64,000 nucleotides of DNA from Ampullaceana balthica (taxonomy: Eukaryota; Mollusca; Gastropoda; Lymnaeidae), in NCBI GenBank assembly GCA_944989445.1, contig CALYLW010000068.1, positions 1,556,085-1,620,084 on the forward strand. Direction: 5' to 3'. Below are positions 49,666-62,336 of the stretch, piece by piece; position 1 is the first letter of the stretch; every line of letters starts with the position of its first letter. The notes under the pieces were generated by a model. The model did not search any database and was not told where the DNA came from. It saw nothing but the letters and a program-made list of their open reading frames with translations. Made by a program: the position numbers and the translations under genes.

Positions 49666-50075
49666 CTGTACCTACAATATATGGTGCTATGACTTCAAAT
49701 TTGGACGAGAATGTTTAATCAATAATTCAGTACCTATGAATTATTGAGGGCGTTGATTAAACTTCTCGTCTTTTGTGTCTCGTTTTAAAAAAAATAAAAA
49801 AATAAATAATAATAAACAAATTTTCAGAGCTTACATTCAGAGCATGCAGTGATAAAAAAGTAGGTTTTCATACAATAAATAATTAACACTAAATAAAAGC
49901 TTCCAAAATAGTATTTTATTTAAAAATGCAAGTAATCGATCATTCATTTCTTTTCTTGTTAGTAATGAAATCTGCAGGCGCAAGCGTTAAAGAATTTGAA
50001 TTACATACATTATGTTACAGAACTGACAAGCGGAAGACCACGACGCTATGAGGTTTATTTTAGAACATCTTCGAT

Positions 50076-51739
50076 TTAAACCCTTCTTGGGTTTTTGTTA
50101 ACAAATATCTTTAAAACACGGTTTTCGTTGATATTGAAGGCGTAGCGATTCATCAATGCAAGTTCGGTAAGTCTTTCCTGCACCATTGAATATCTCATGT
50201 AATTTTGCAAACGTTGGAGTGTACTGAACCTTCGCTCACACGCGCAGAAAGTCACAGGAATCACACAGGCCATTTTCAGTAAGAAATAAATATTTGGATG
50301 CATCGATTCATTGCAATGTTTATAGCTTCCGTGCAATTGTTTTTGGTAGCTTTGACTCTTCCCATTAACTGAACCTCAATTTCCACCCGGTAAACTCTTC
50401 GGGCAGCACTTCTGGTGAAGGCAGATCTTGCTCATATAAATCAACATCGCCTTTCAGATCTTCATACATACAATTTCTAACAACACTTGACACAAGAGCT
50501 AACAGTTGTGAGGATGTCCTGGTTAATCCAGAGAACCGCATATCTAGTTCAGCAATGATTGTCTCCAGAAATGGATTAATTACGTTCCGCAGATTATGCT
50601 GCATTGGCGTTTCTACGCACACATTGCTTTGGTAGATTTGCTGCTTAACAATTCTGGGCATTAAAGCTTCAGCTCCTACAGACTGTGTCAGGTTAATGAT
50701 ATGATCATAAGTGTTTTGAAAATGAGAATCTACATTTGTTCTAATCTCCCTAAACTCTTGCTTGACGTTTTCGATAAGTGACATAGCCTGAATTGTGTCA
50801 ATCGCTTATTTCTGAAGTTCGACTGTTATTCCTTCCATTCTAGATAACAGTTTGTACGTTACAACAAAAGTCACAATAAATGTTAAGTTACACAAGGAAT
50901 GAAGAAGTAGCATTGCTCGAGACTTACTGTCCGTGTCCCAATCACGATTTATAGTCAAAATGGTTCAAATCCTTGGTCATTGTGTTTTCATCGTGGCAGT
51001 GAAATTATCTCAAGAGTGTGAAAAATGTAAACATACGATTAACAGAAGTTTTTGTATGCTTCATGGCGCTCAGGCCATCTTGCTTTGCACAAATCTGTAA
51101 GTGCCTTCCGTTTAGCATTGTCAAAGACTTGTTTTTATGAAGTTTTTCAACAAGGCTTCGCGCTTTGGACTGTTTAAAAAAAACATGCAGGTTTCTTTTA
51201 ATAATTGGTCAATAATATTAAGCACATCGGGAAGTCTGCACGAATGCGTGATCACTAGGTTTAAAGCGGGATTGCTGCAGTGTGTCAAAAGGGCCTCTCA
51301 CAGAATACGCGCTTGAACTCCTGAGACAGCACCCGACATCTTATCTTATCTGTTTCAGACGCTCCTTCTATACAGAAGATTATTGCGTCCTACGCTTATC
51401 TATGGTTTTTGTTTAGTCCTGCATTCTTATTAGAGTTTCAAATGTTGATAAAGTGTTGGCTTTCCTGGTTTCTTCAGACAACCCATTCCACGCCCGAATT
51501 CCGGACGGGAAGAACGAAAATTTGTATGAGTTTGTTCTTGCATACGGAAAAAGAAAGGTGTTTTTATCCTTATGTCTATCTGGGGGTTGTATTAAGTTAT
51601 CTTTGTGTTGTATTTCTAAATTAGAGTTAATTGCTTTATGTATGATAACTACATAGGACATAGATGCAGCGCCATCATAACACTGGCCCCTCATATTCTG
51701 TAGTGGGATTGGGATCCCCAAATCTCTCAATAATGTCAA
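50076..51739 (-). pseudogene. hAT transposase (ZMYM1-like), broken and split by a LINE
   Basis: Minus-strand pieces in order: MRGQCYDGAASMS (to 51657), LINE insertion, SGAVSGVQARIL then a UGA stop and THCSNPALNLVITHSC, a long open block 50365-50784 (SVGAEALMPRIVKQQIYQSN onward), and 50076-50336 with YFLLKMACVIPVTFCACERR then FSTLQRLQNYMR, the hAT dimerisation motif. The stop and frame breaks make it non-functional. Termini were not identified. Confidence 0.78.
51340..51656 (-). mobile_element. 5'-truncated LINE nested in the hAT relic
   Basis: The minus strand encodes HKAINSNLEIQHKDNLIQPP then SFFPSGIRAWNGLSEETRK and LIRMQD-stop, then CTTCTGTATAGAAGGAGCGT and ATAAG units. Target duplication GACAT (plus strand) at 51335-51339 and 51657-51661. 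Confidence 0.88.
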
Positions 51740-52084
51740 GATCTATTTGTTACAAAAAGGGCATAGATTCGTAAAAGGTGGTTCGTTCGAACGTACGAAT
51801 CCCCCCCCCCTGTACAAACAGAGAATGACCTTTCGCCAACAGTTTTAGTTCGTTTCTTAGGAACACAGAGAATACGTGTGTCTGCAGAAGAGCATATAAG
51901 CTAACAAAGAAAAAATAATCTTACAAAGACAAGACAACAACTGAATATAAAGTCTCTACCCCCCCCCCACCACACATACATTATATAGTTTAATTAAGTG
52001 AAGCACCAACATTAATAATAGAATAGTTTTAAAATAATAGCTTTTTACAAAAGGTGTTTTAAAATCTTATGAGCAAATTTTATA

Positions 52085-52253
52085 CAGTGCTGGATTTACC
52101 TATTTGCTAAACAAACTATAGCTTAGGGCCCCGCCTTCTTGGGGTCCCCGGATTTTTTTTTCATTTTTGGCACTGACATAGAATATCTGGACGTCAAAAG
52201 GGCCCACATATCTCAAATAGCATAGGGCCCCATCAAGTCTAAATCCGGCCCTG
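52085..52253. mobile_element. 169-bp hAT MITE
   Basis: CAGTGCTGGATTTA and TAAATCCGGCCCTG ends, flanked by perfect ATTTTATA duplications (52077-52084 and 52254-52261). Confidence 0.85.
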
Positions 52254-52261
52254 ATTTTATA

Positions 52262-55200
52262 TCACCAATATTTTTTTTTAAAATCCATTATGGGGAAAGG
52301 AAGTCGTGGGTGCCCAGTTCATTAAGGATTTTGACAAACTTCTTTGTTGGAAAACAGTTACAGGAATTCTATCGTGGAAGCAAGTGCATAAAGAAAAAAG
52401 AGTTCATTGTATTAAGCATTAAAAAATAATTAAAACATTATTTTAAAAATACCGTTAAAAAACATAAGTGATTTAGAAACCTACATAATACTTTTTACTA
52501 TTAAGAAATTATATTTTTTCACTTACTATTCAGAAAGTATGGGAACTATATACTCTTTAGCAACTCCTCAATGTTTTTCCCGTTCAATAAGAATACGTTA
52601 GTGCGGTTTGTGACAAAATTAGTTGCTATACCTTTAAAATTTCAAGCCAGCTATCAGGTGGAATAGCTGTAAAATGTATTACCGAAAAGTGAAAAAAATC
52701 ACCACCCACCACAGTATTTTCTCTCAATTGGCGTCATCTTGTAGAAATTTGTGACACATCTCGTTTAAATTTTCCATCGTGACTTAATTTGCACTGAAAA
52801 TCCCGTCTTTATTATTACTTCACGATAGTAAAGACTTTGATAATTTTAACCTGAACATTAACTGAAATTTGCTCATTCAAGAAATAAGCGTCTGATAAAA
52901 TATTCTATTTTTATCTTTATCTCACAGAGCTGACTCATCAGAATCCCCTAGCTATATGTAAGATGTATTCCCGAGAATTAAATAAATAAACAACGTTCCG
53001 AAGTGCGCATTAAGACTGGTAATAGATGCGGAAACTGTAAGTGACAGTGGTTATCTACTTATGGCTAGTCTGACAAGTGGATGTTCTTTAAATATGCACT
53101 TGTTCAATTTGGTGTCACCCCCTGAGAATGTGTCACCCAGTGCGTTTCGAGGCACCGCACCCTTAGCTATGCCATTGTATACAGCCAAGCGAAATAATTG
53201 TTGCTTCTGTAGTTCAGGATAAAAAACTTTCTTATGTAATAAAATAATGCCTCTATTCCTGCATTCCTATTTGAACAGTTTTGTTAATGTTTCATTAAAT
53301 AAGGTGAGAGAAATTGAAAGTGGCAGAAGTTGGCTTGGCATTAGATTGACGAGATGAATAATTAATGCTGTCTCTACAAAAGTCAGTTCGAGCAGTAAAC
53401 ATGTAAAGTGTTAGGACTTGGAACTGAACCAAATATTTTCGTATTGGAAAGCAAGCACTTAACTCTTTTTGAAAACAGACAGACATTTTTTTCAAATTAA
53501 AATTATCTTTAAACAAAAAATGATGGCTGGTAGATACACATACATGTTTGTGAGTTGTTTTAGAATGTCTACAGTAAAATGTGATGAATGTCACTTTAGA
53601 TTAGAAGTGCTGGTAGGACAGATGTGATCTTTTTTCCCCACATAGAGTAAACGCCAAATGTTAATTTAATTAAAAAAATAATATCTGTCTAAAAGAAGTA
53701 CAATATTTAAAAAAAATATCAAAATTGTTGTTTAACATCAATATTTTTTAGAGAAATGTAAGTGTGCAACATTTAAAGCCTTTTGAACAACAGGAATATA
53801 GTGAAATTTTATTTAAAATAACAAGAACAAAAAGATGTAGTTGTGAATGAAATTTCTTATTAATTTCTTTAAGATCATTATAAATATTTTAAAAAGTCAG
53901 GGATGCACATGAAATTTAATGATATCGTTTGACCTGACAAATAGAAATATAAACACTTAAATATTTTTGCTTTTAAATTCAATTACGGTAAGATGAGTCC
54001 TCACAACTTTCTGGAACCAATTGTTTAAACATCCACTGATCATGATAGGGAACCCCACGCTTTATTATTGGTTAAATTACTGTAGCAATGTGCGAAAGTT
54101 TAAGGAGGGCATTTGCCCCCCAACCTCATGGATGTCGCTAACATTCCTCAAAAACTTGATAACGAGCATTTTAAAGTTTCGCAGAATGTAAAGTTTGTTT
54201 TATTTGTTCTTATAGAATTTGAATAAACGTTCAAAAGTAGCTAAACTTATGGCATCAAAGGATAATAATAACTGGACCCATATTAGCCATACACATTTCA
54301 AATCATGTCAATGACTATCCAAAGCACTGATGGACCAGTTGTGTTACTTTGAGCGCCATCCTTTGTTGATGATCCAGGTTCAAATTACAACTTGCGTATT
54401 TAAAAAAAAACTTACGGGACACTGACTTAAACAACTCTATTTTATATTATTTTATTTTTTATAGGCGTGGGGTGATTTATTTAGTGATCTAACAAAAAAT
54501 TGAAATATCTCGATGGTCATTTATTCGGTTATATCCAGAACATATTTTGCAGTCTCTCAAAGGTCAACGACCTGGTTTCTTTGACTGTCGCCTGTTAGTA
54601 TATGTAAATATTGTTGACATGTTCCACTCTCTCTTCCTCCTCAAAGAAAGTAGGTCATGTTAGAGGTGGGTCAGGTGGTGTGTGTGGAACTAAACAACAT
54701 TAACCGTTGACTCTACTCTTAACTACTACAGTTTGTTTGACTTTATAGTCTGATGTGTTAAAGTGCAGGCTATTTATAGCTCTCAGGGAAATCCCTATCA
54801 AGCTTTAATTTAAAAAACAATCGATTCGAACGTATATGCAGCTTAAAAATTAACTAGGTTTGATGACACACATCTCGCTAATGACGCCAAATAATTCCAC
54901 TAGTTTGGTTAAGTTTAGGTTGTGTTTAACGTCATGATCGATTTTCGAAATCAGTGATGTACTCAACATGTCAGATAATGTGGAAATAAATCACCGAACT
55001 TAAAAATCGATGTCATTCTCCTTCTAAAAACACCCGAAGGTCCCCGAATATGATATTTTAGAATTAGATGAGGAACTCTCTGCTGGCGCCAATGCTATAT
55101 AATACTATATATCACTATATTTTGGTAAAGGATACGAAAAATTGCTTTTGTTTTTCTGAATCCATAAGATTCCGAATAGTTATAAAATGTTTAAGGTATT

Positions 55201-56290
55201 TAGAGCCGCATATAATACGGACATATTTTGGGGGATCTATTAAGAGAATTTTTTACCGCGGACACACGGGAAAAAAACTGGCATCGGAGTCGAGAGAATA
55301 AATGAGAGGCTAAAAAAAGTCATACAGATTTATTAAACAAATAATACACATAGAGAAACGTATGATCATTATTGTAACAGGGGCGAGGGGTGCAGATGTG
55401 CCTTACTTTGCTTTCTTGACCACATTTAGTCAATGTCATATTCAAGCTGTCCACATTTTCAACACTTATAAATTACACCAACCGGCAATCTACCCCCACA
55501 AAAATAAATAAGTAATTTTTTTTTAAAGTTGAAAATTTAGCGTATTTTCCCCATGAACGACAATCGTGCTACTGTACTCGCTGTCCTCAAAGATAGCGCC
55601 CCACCAGGTTCCGCCTCCGTGGAAAACACAAAGTAAATTACATTCGCTGCCGCTGAAATTCTAATGAGAGCAATGTTGTTGTTGACAATTTGTTTGTAGC
55701 AGCGATCAAGGAGCGAAAATGTTGTTGATAATTTTTTTAATATGTCGGGCAAACACCACATGTGGCAGGCAATATGTTACACCGGTCATTGTAGGTGACA
55801 AGGGTGGGATGTAGCAGTGGCTGTTGATCCGTTAAACGGAGGTCATTTCTCTAAATGTTGTGTGATCAGCTCACATCGTGTTTGATGTAGTTGACATATT
55901 CACCAAATATTCAGCGTCATTTGTATTTGAGTGGATGGGAATATGCTTAAGGTCTTCGAGACAATGAGGTTTAATAAACACATGGGACTAATGGATTTAT
56001 TATTCTTGTCTGGCATTAAACGGCTTACAATATATATGCCATACAATATCGGCCAAACCTTGTAAAAACAAAATCATTTGTTGTTTTTAAATCTGTATTA
56101 CGATAAAAGGAACAGCTATAAACGACGCTCAGCACACCACAGAAATAGTAATAATTTATATGTAAATATTTCAAAGTTAAAATGGAACAAATGTATTTCC
56201 ATCCCCACTGCATAACTCAACGCACTTTTTCGATATAAACTTTAGCAAAAAGAACCTTAGTTATTGTTAAATAACACAATGTAACAAATT
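52262..56290. other. Intergenic; no gene recognised
   Basis: AT-rich. 53111-53170 (GGTGTCACCCCCTGAGAATG then GGCACCGCACCC) is a fragment related to the MITE at 38895. No exon with paired splice sites was found. Confidence 0.35.
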
Positions 56291-56519
56291 TTCACTTTTG
56301 TTCTGTTCCTGGGTTAAAAGTGTGCTTTCCTAACCCGTTAGGTCTAGAACAGAAAGGAAACAACTGTTATTCCAGAAAAACTTTGCTACTGTGACCGGGA
56401 CTGTGAAATTAGGAAAATCGCGTGTTTTCGAGAAAATTCTGGATTTGCTTTCAATGCCGAGCTTTCTCCCCGAACTGCTAGATTTGTCCAGATGTTTCTA
56501 CAATTCTCCTGAACACTCT

Positions 56520-56589
56520 GGAACGTTCAAGAAACTTCCAGAGCTTTCGAGAAACTCTCAGAACTTTCTAGAAAGTTCTTGAACGTTCC
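56520..56589 (+). promoter_or_regulatory. Heat-shock-element array (14 contiguous pentamers)
   Basis: From 56520 every 5 bases alternates between nGAAn and nTTCn: GGAAC, GTTCA, AGAAA, CTTCC and so on to TGAAC, GTTCC at 56585. Twelve of the 14 pentamers are perfect; AGAGC (56540) and CTCTC (56555) are the exceptions. This is the binding pattern of heat-shock factor trimers. Confidence 0.88.
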
Positions 56590-56606
56590 AAAAGTAGCTG
56601 TACAAG

Positions 56607-56613
56607 TATAAAA
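56607..56613 (+). promoter_or_regulatory. TATA box
   Basis: TATAAAA 18 bp after the heat-shock array. Transcription would start near 56637-56643, plus strand. An ATG at 56641 opens only a 7-codon frame. Confidence 0.65.
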
Positions 56614-56839
56614 GCACACGTGTCTCGAACCAAGATTCCAATGAAGTTTGCTATCCCGCGAATTTGACGAGAGGCAACGGACCACTCAAGCAACTGCTAA
56701 TTCTGCATGGAAAAACCAAAAAATCGTCGCACCGGCAAAAATGCCTCTTAGATCGTTTATCTGGACATACATTCTTCCATCGCCCCAGTACCACACAGCC
56801 CCGATCTGCTGGTTCCGACTCCTCCTAGGCGGCATCGGC

Positions 56840-58044
56840 TATCTTCAAGAGACACCAGCAAGTCAGATAGCGAGGCAGATACCGGAGATATAGAGTCCGA
56901 TTCCGCAGATGAAGTTGGGGATAGAAAGCCGTACTTCCCTAACCAGAAAGAAGTGAACGATTTAATTAGGGACCTCGGGCTCACAAAATCGAATGCCGAG
57001 ATTCTGATATCCAGGCTCAAACAGTGGAACTTGGTTGATGATAGCGTACAAGTCACGGATCAGAGGAAGCAGCATCAAAGATTCTCCAACTTCTTCAGTC
57101 AGCGTGATGAACTGTGCTTCTGCAACGATGTTGCCGGTCTATTCCAGGCTATAGGTATCGCATGTAATCCTATTGAATGGCGCCTATTCGTAGACAGTTC
57201 ATCCCGGAGCCTCAAAGACGTGTTGTTTCACAATGGAAACAACTACCCATCTCTCCCGATGGCCCACTCTGTACATCTCAAAGAGGACTACACCAGTGTC
57301 AAAATGTTGCTGAGTGCATTAAAGTATGACGACTACGGATGGGAGGTCATAGGTGACTTCAAAATAGTATAATTCTTCGTGGGTCTTCAAGGATTTTTCA
57401 CGAAATTTCCTGGTTTCCTCTGTCTCTGGGACAGCCGTGACACTAAGGCGCATTATCACACAGGACTGGCCACAACGGACCGAGTTTTTTGTTGGTAAGA
57501 GCAATGTGAAGTGGAAGCATCTGATAGAACCTCATAAAGTGCTTAGGCCACCGCTGCACATCAAGTTATGCCCAATTAAGCAATCACTCACTGCTCTTGA
57601 CAAGGAGTCAGCAGCATTTCAATACATCCAAGATCTTTTTCCAAAGCTGTCCGAGGCTAATGTCAGGGCTGGTATATTCGTTGGACCATAGATCAAGAAG
57701 ATCATAGAGTGTGCGGATTTTGCAAAGCTGTTGAACAGGACGGAGAGAGCGGCTTGGAGCAGTTTCGTTGCAGTTGTTCAGGGCTTCCTAGGTAATCACA
57801 AAGCTGAAAACTATGTGGAGTTGGTGCAGACTCTCATAAAGAATGCAGAATGTCTATGAAAGTCCATATCCTTGATTCGCATCTCGATAAATTCAAGGAG
57901 AACATGGGCGCTTACTCCGAGAAGCAAGGCGAGCGCTTTCATCAAGATATATTGGACTTTGAACATCGTTACCAAGGACAGTATAACAAAAACATGATGG
58001 GGGACTACATTTGTAGGCTAGTTCGAGAGACTGATTCACATTAA
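56840..58044 (+). pseudogene. Broken coding region of a repeated, uncharacterised invertebrate family
   Basis: Plus-strand pieces: PYFPNQKEVNDLIRDLGLTK and on to 57369 (stop TAA 57370-57372), then FTKFPGFLCLWDSRDTKAHY, a frameshift near 57455, VLRPPLHIKLCPIKQSLTAL, GIFVGP with a TAG at 57689-57691, FLGNHKAENYVELVQTLI, a frameshift near 57850, and DSHLDKFKENMG with GERFHQDI to 58044. I know this layout only as a very abundant family of unnamed proteins in arthropod and mollusc genomes, consistent with a mobile element. No catalytic motif can be assigned. GC content is higher than in the surroundings. Confidence 0.6.
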
Positions 58045-58265
58045 AATAGTAAATCTAGAAAACCTACACATTTCTGAACCTTGTTGTGTGGTTTCCGACT
58101 GTGTTTGTCTATTCATTGTGGAATTTTTGTTTTTACCTGATCATAATGACAAAATTAAATTTAAAAAAACCCATTCTATTCTCACAAAAATGGGTTTTCT
58201 TCATGCTGTTGTCGTGTAAGCAAAGTTTGTGCTTAATGAAGTCATTTTTTTCACATACTCTAGAC

Positions 58266-58640
58266 TCTAGACTACTGTATACCATCTGACTGCTTGTATT
58301 CCATCTGAGTGCTTGTATTCCATCTGAGTGGTTGTATTCCATCTGAGTGGCTGTGTACCATCTGGATGAGTGTATTTCATCTGAGTGAGTGTATATCATC
58401 TGATCGAGTGTATACCATCTGGAAAAGTATATTCCATCTGAGTGGGTGTATACCATCTGAGTGCTTGTATTCCATCTGGATGAGTGTATTCCATCTGAGT
58501 GGGTTTATACCATCTGGATGAGTGTATTCCATTCGAGTGGGTGTATTCCATCTGAGTGGGTGTATACCATCTGGATGAGTGTATACCATCTGAGTGCGTG
58601 TATACTACTGTATACCATCTGGGTGGGTGTATACCATCCA
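58266..58640. repeat. 18-bp minisatellite, about 20 copies
   Basis: Unit GTGTATTCCATCTGAGTG with interchanges GTATACC/GTATTCC and GAGTGGG/GGATGAG. Being a multiple of three it keeps frames open on both strands, which creates spurious short proteins. Confidence 0.93.
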
Positions 58641-58679
58641 CTTATTCACGTGAACTGCTGTTTGAAATGTTCTGTCGTT

Positions 58680-58790
58680 CCAACACACTATCAACTTTAA
58701 AAAACTATAATAAAAAGGCAAACCAAAACATAAACCATGGATAAGCAAAGGACGCAATAATCTTCTGTATATAAGGAGCGTCTGTAATAT
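58680..58790 (+). mobile_element. LINE 3' end fragment
   Basis: TATCAACTTTAAAAAAC, ATAAACCATGGATAAGC, then GGACGCAATAATCTTCTG and AAGGAGCGTCTG; same family as 36770-37208, without ATAAG units. Confidence 0.72.
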
Positions 58791-59629
58791 ATACAATTTA
58801 AAATTAAATAGGAACGTTTAAAAATAATTTTGTATAAAGCGGAAGGATTTGAGTTTCTTCAATCTAAGAAGAAAGATACGAGTATCCTCAGTAAAAAGCC
58901 CCCATATCAGTCTTAACATATATTCTTATTTTTGTTTATTTTCTTTATCCGGCCAAAATTTATTCTACTTCATGGATCTTGACTATCTTCAAAAAAATAG
59001 TTTGGACCGGACACCCCTGACTTAGACAGATTTCACTCCACGTCTTTCTCTTGTGGCTCCATCAAAGTTACTCATGAACGTCGCGTTTTCACACTTAACT
59101 TTCTTTTGTATTTAGCAGAGGTTCATCGTCTTCTTTGTTCTCTGGGAGTTATCTTTGCCTTAGTCTTGTGTTCACTGAACTACCGATGTATGTTAACTTC
59201 TCCTAGCAAATGTTTTTGAAGCGACCATTCATTTTCCAATCACAATAATCAACCTTCATACACCATGTCTCCAGTTCTTACCCCCCCCACCTCTCACACT
59301 CACACCTCTTTTCCCACAACCACGCCCAAAGTTCCCCGACGCGAGTGAGTCACCGTTTTATTTAATGTCACACGACAAAGAGGACCACAGATAAACAGAA
59401 GGAGTTTAGATTACGTACTCCAAGGTCAAACTATGCGGCACCTAGGTAGTGGATTATAATACCGTAAACAAATTTACTAATCCAATTACAGTTTGACTAG
59501 TTTTGTCGTTGTTGTTCACATATTTTCTAATCCGTTTATAGTTTGACTAGTTTTGTCGTTGTTGTTTTATTATTTATTGGAATATTGCTGTCGACGTTCA
59601 TGTTGACTTTTAATATTTTAAATCTTCCC
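58791..59629. other. Intergenic, no gene
   Basis: Contains a short duplication of TTTGACTAGTTTTGTCGTTG (59491 and 59532). Nothing else recognised. Confidence 0.4.
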
Positions 59630-61660
59630 TTTCTATTGACTTTCTTCCCTTTCTATTGACTTTCTTCCCTTTCTATTGACTTTCTTCCCTTTCTATTGAC
59701 TTTCTTCCCTTTCTATTGACTTTCTTCCCTTTCTATTGACTTTCTTCCCTTTCTATTGACTTTCTTCCCTTTCATAAGACTTTCTTCCCTTTCTATTGAC
59801 TTTCTTCCCTTTCTATTGACTTTCTTCCCTTTCTATTGACTTTCTTCCCTTTCTATTGACTTTCTTCCCTTTCATAAGACTTTCTTCCCTTTCTATTGAC
59901 TTTCTTCCCTTTCTATTGACTTTCTTCCCTTTCTATTGACTTTCTTCCCTTTCTATTGACTTTCTTCCCTTTCTATTGACTTTCTTCCCTTTCTATTGAC
60001 TTTCTTCCCTTTCTATTGACTTTCGTCCCTTTCTATTGACTTTCTTCCCTTTCTATTGACTTTCTTCCCTTTCTATTGACTTTCTTCCCTTTCTATTGAC
60101 TTTCTTCCCTTTCTATTGACTTTCTTCCCTTTCTATTGACTTTCTTCCCTTTCTATTGACTTTCTTCCCTTTCTATTGACTTTCTTCCCTTTCTATTGAC
60201 TTTCTTCCCTTTCTATTGACTTTCTTCCCTTTCTATTGACTTTCTTCCCTTTCTATTGACTTTCTTCCCTTTCTATTGACTTTCTTCCCTTTCTATTGAC
60301 TTTCTTCCCTTTCTATTGACTTTCTTCCCTTTCTATTGACTTTCTTCCCTTTCTATTGACTTCCCTTTCTATTGACTTTCTTCCCTTTCTATTGACTTTC
60401 TTCCCTTTCTATTGAATTTCTTCCCTTTCTATTGACTTTCTTCCCTTTCTATTGACTTTCTTCCCTTTCTATTGACTTTCTTCCCTTTCTATTGACTTTC
60501 TTCCCTTTCTATTGACTTTCTTCCCTTTCTATTGACTTTCTTCCCTTTCTATTGACCTTCTTCCCTTTCTATTGACCTTCTTCCCTTTCTATTGACTTTC
60601 TTCCCTTTCTATTGACTTTCTTCCCTTTCTATTGACTTTCTTCCCTTTCTATTGACTTTCTTCCCTTTCTATTGACTTTCTTCCCTTTCTATTGAATTTC
60701 TTCCCTTTCTATTGACTTTCTTCCCTTTCTATTGACTTTCTTCCCTTTCTATTGACTTTCTTCCCTTTCTATTGACTTTCTTCCCTTTCTATTGACTTTC
60801 TTCCCTTTCTATTGACTTTCTTCCCTTTCTATTGACTTTCTTCCCTTTCTATTGACTTTCTTCCCTTTCTATTGACCTTCTTCCCTTTCTATTGACCTTC
60901 TTCCCTTTCTATTGACTTTCTTCCCTTTCTATTGACTTTCTTCCCTTTCTATTGACTTTCTTCCCTTTCTATTGACTTTCTTCCCTTTCTATTGACTTTC
61001 TTCCCTTTCTATTGACTTTCTTCCCTTTCTATTGACTTTCTTCCCTTTCTATTGACTTTCCTCCCTTTCTATTGACTTTCTTCCCTTTCTATTGACGTTC
61101 TTCCCTTTCTATTGACTTTCTTCCCTTTCTATTGACTTTCTTCCCTTTCTATTGACTTTCTTCCCTTTCTATTGACTTTCTTCCCTTTCTATTGACTTTC
61201 TTCCCTTTCTATTGACTTTCTTCCCTTTCTATTGACTTTCTTCCCTTTCTATTGACTTTCTTCCCTTTCTATTGACTTTCTTCCCTTTCTATTGACTTTC
61301 TTCCCTTTCTATTGACTTTCTTCCCTTTCTATTGACTTTCTTCCCTTTCTATTGACTTTCTTCCCTTTCTATTGACTTTCTTCCCTTTCTATTGACTTTC
61401 TTCCCTTTCTATTGACTTTCTTCCCTTTCTATTGACTTTCTTCCCTTTCTATTGACTTCCCTTTCTATTGACTTTCTTCCCTTTCTATTGACTTTCTTCC
61501 CTTTCTATTGACTTTCTTCCCTTTCTATTGACTTTCTTCCCTTTCTATTGACTTTCTTCCCTTTCTATTGACTTTCTTCCCTTTCTATTGACTTTCTTCC
61601 CTTTCTATTGACTTTCTTCCCTTTCTATTGACTTTCTTCCCTTTCTATTGACTTTCTTAC
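59630..61660. repeat. 20-bp minisatellite, about 101 copies
   Basis: Unit CTTTCTTCCCTTTCTATTGA, strongly pyrimidine-biased on the plus strand. Variant units recur: CATAAG at 59774 and 59874 (100 bp apart), AATTTC at 60415 and 60695, paired CCTTC units at 60555/60575 and 60875/60895, and 6-bp deletions at 60361 and 61457. Confidence 0.97.
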
Positions 61661-62336
61661 CAAGAAACACTCATAGCGTCTTACTGAAATGCCCATATTG
61701 AAATCCTATAAAATGAAAAATATAGCATTTCGATGTCTCATAAATAGTGTATCAGGATTGCAACACCGCTGATATTCTGGAATAAACAAGTCAAGGAACT
61801 TTGCTAGTGGCGGTTTCCGCGTATTTTTTTGTTGTTTGTTTTCTAAAAGGTAAAATCTGGAATGTAAAATAACAAAACAAAAAACACTTTGGGTTATTAT
61901 TTGTATACGAATGTTTCAAAATTCCTGATTTAATAATATGCACGCACCATGCAAACAATGGCAACAATTCCACATCGTACACACGATTCGGACTGTTGTG
62001 TTATAAACACTTTCATAGGCAGCGAATTGGCGGTATTTGATTGGTTGTAATTCTACATAGTAAGGAAATTTGGCTTAACTAGTCCAGTCAAGTCAATATA
62101 AAATCAAAAGAAATAGGCAGCACATTTTACACCATTAAATAAATTTGTCACTTTTATCATTTAAAAAGTCTTATACTAGGTGGACAAACTAGTTTTTAGT
62201 CGAACTCAACGTATACTTTTAAAACATTATAAACAAAATTTAACATAATGACATGACAGAAGAATAAGAGGCTTATTGCGAGGGGGGGGGCGTGGGATAA
62301 AGACAGTTGCCGCATTTTCTGTGCCCCCCCCCCAAC
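61661..62336. other. Intergenic, no gene
   Basis: No repeat or coding signal recognised; a G-run and C-run flank the next element. Confidence 0.35.

Noticed and set aside
58309..58796. Several overlapping open frames of 60-107 codons on both strands
   Set aside because: They arise because the 18-bp minisatellite unit is a multiple of three without stops. Frames on both strands cannot all be genes.
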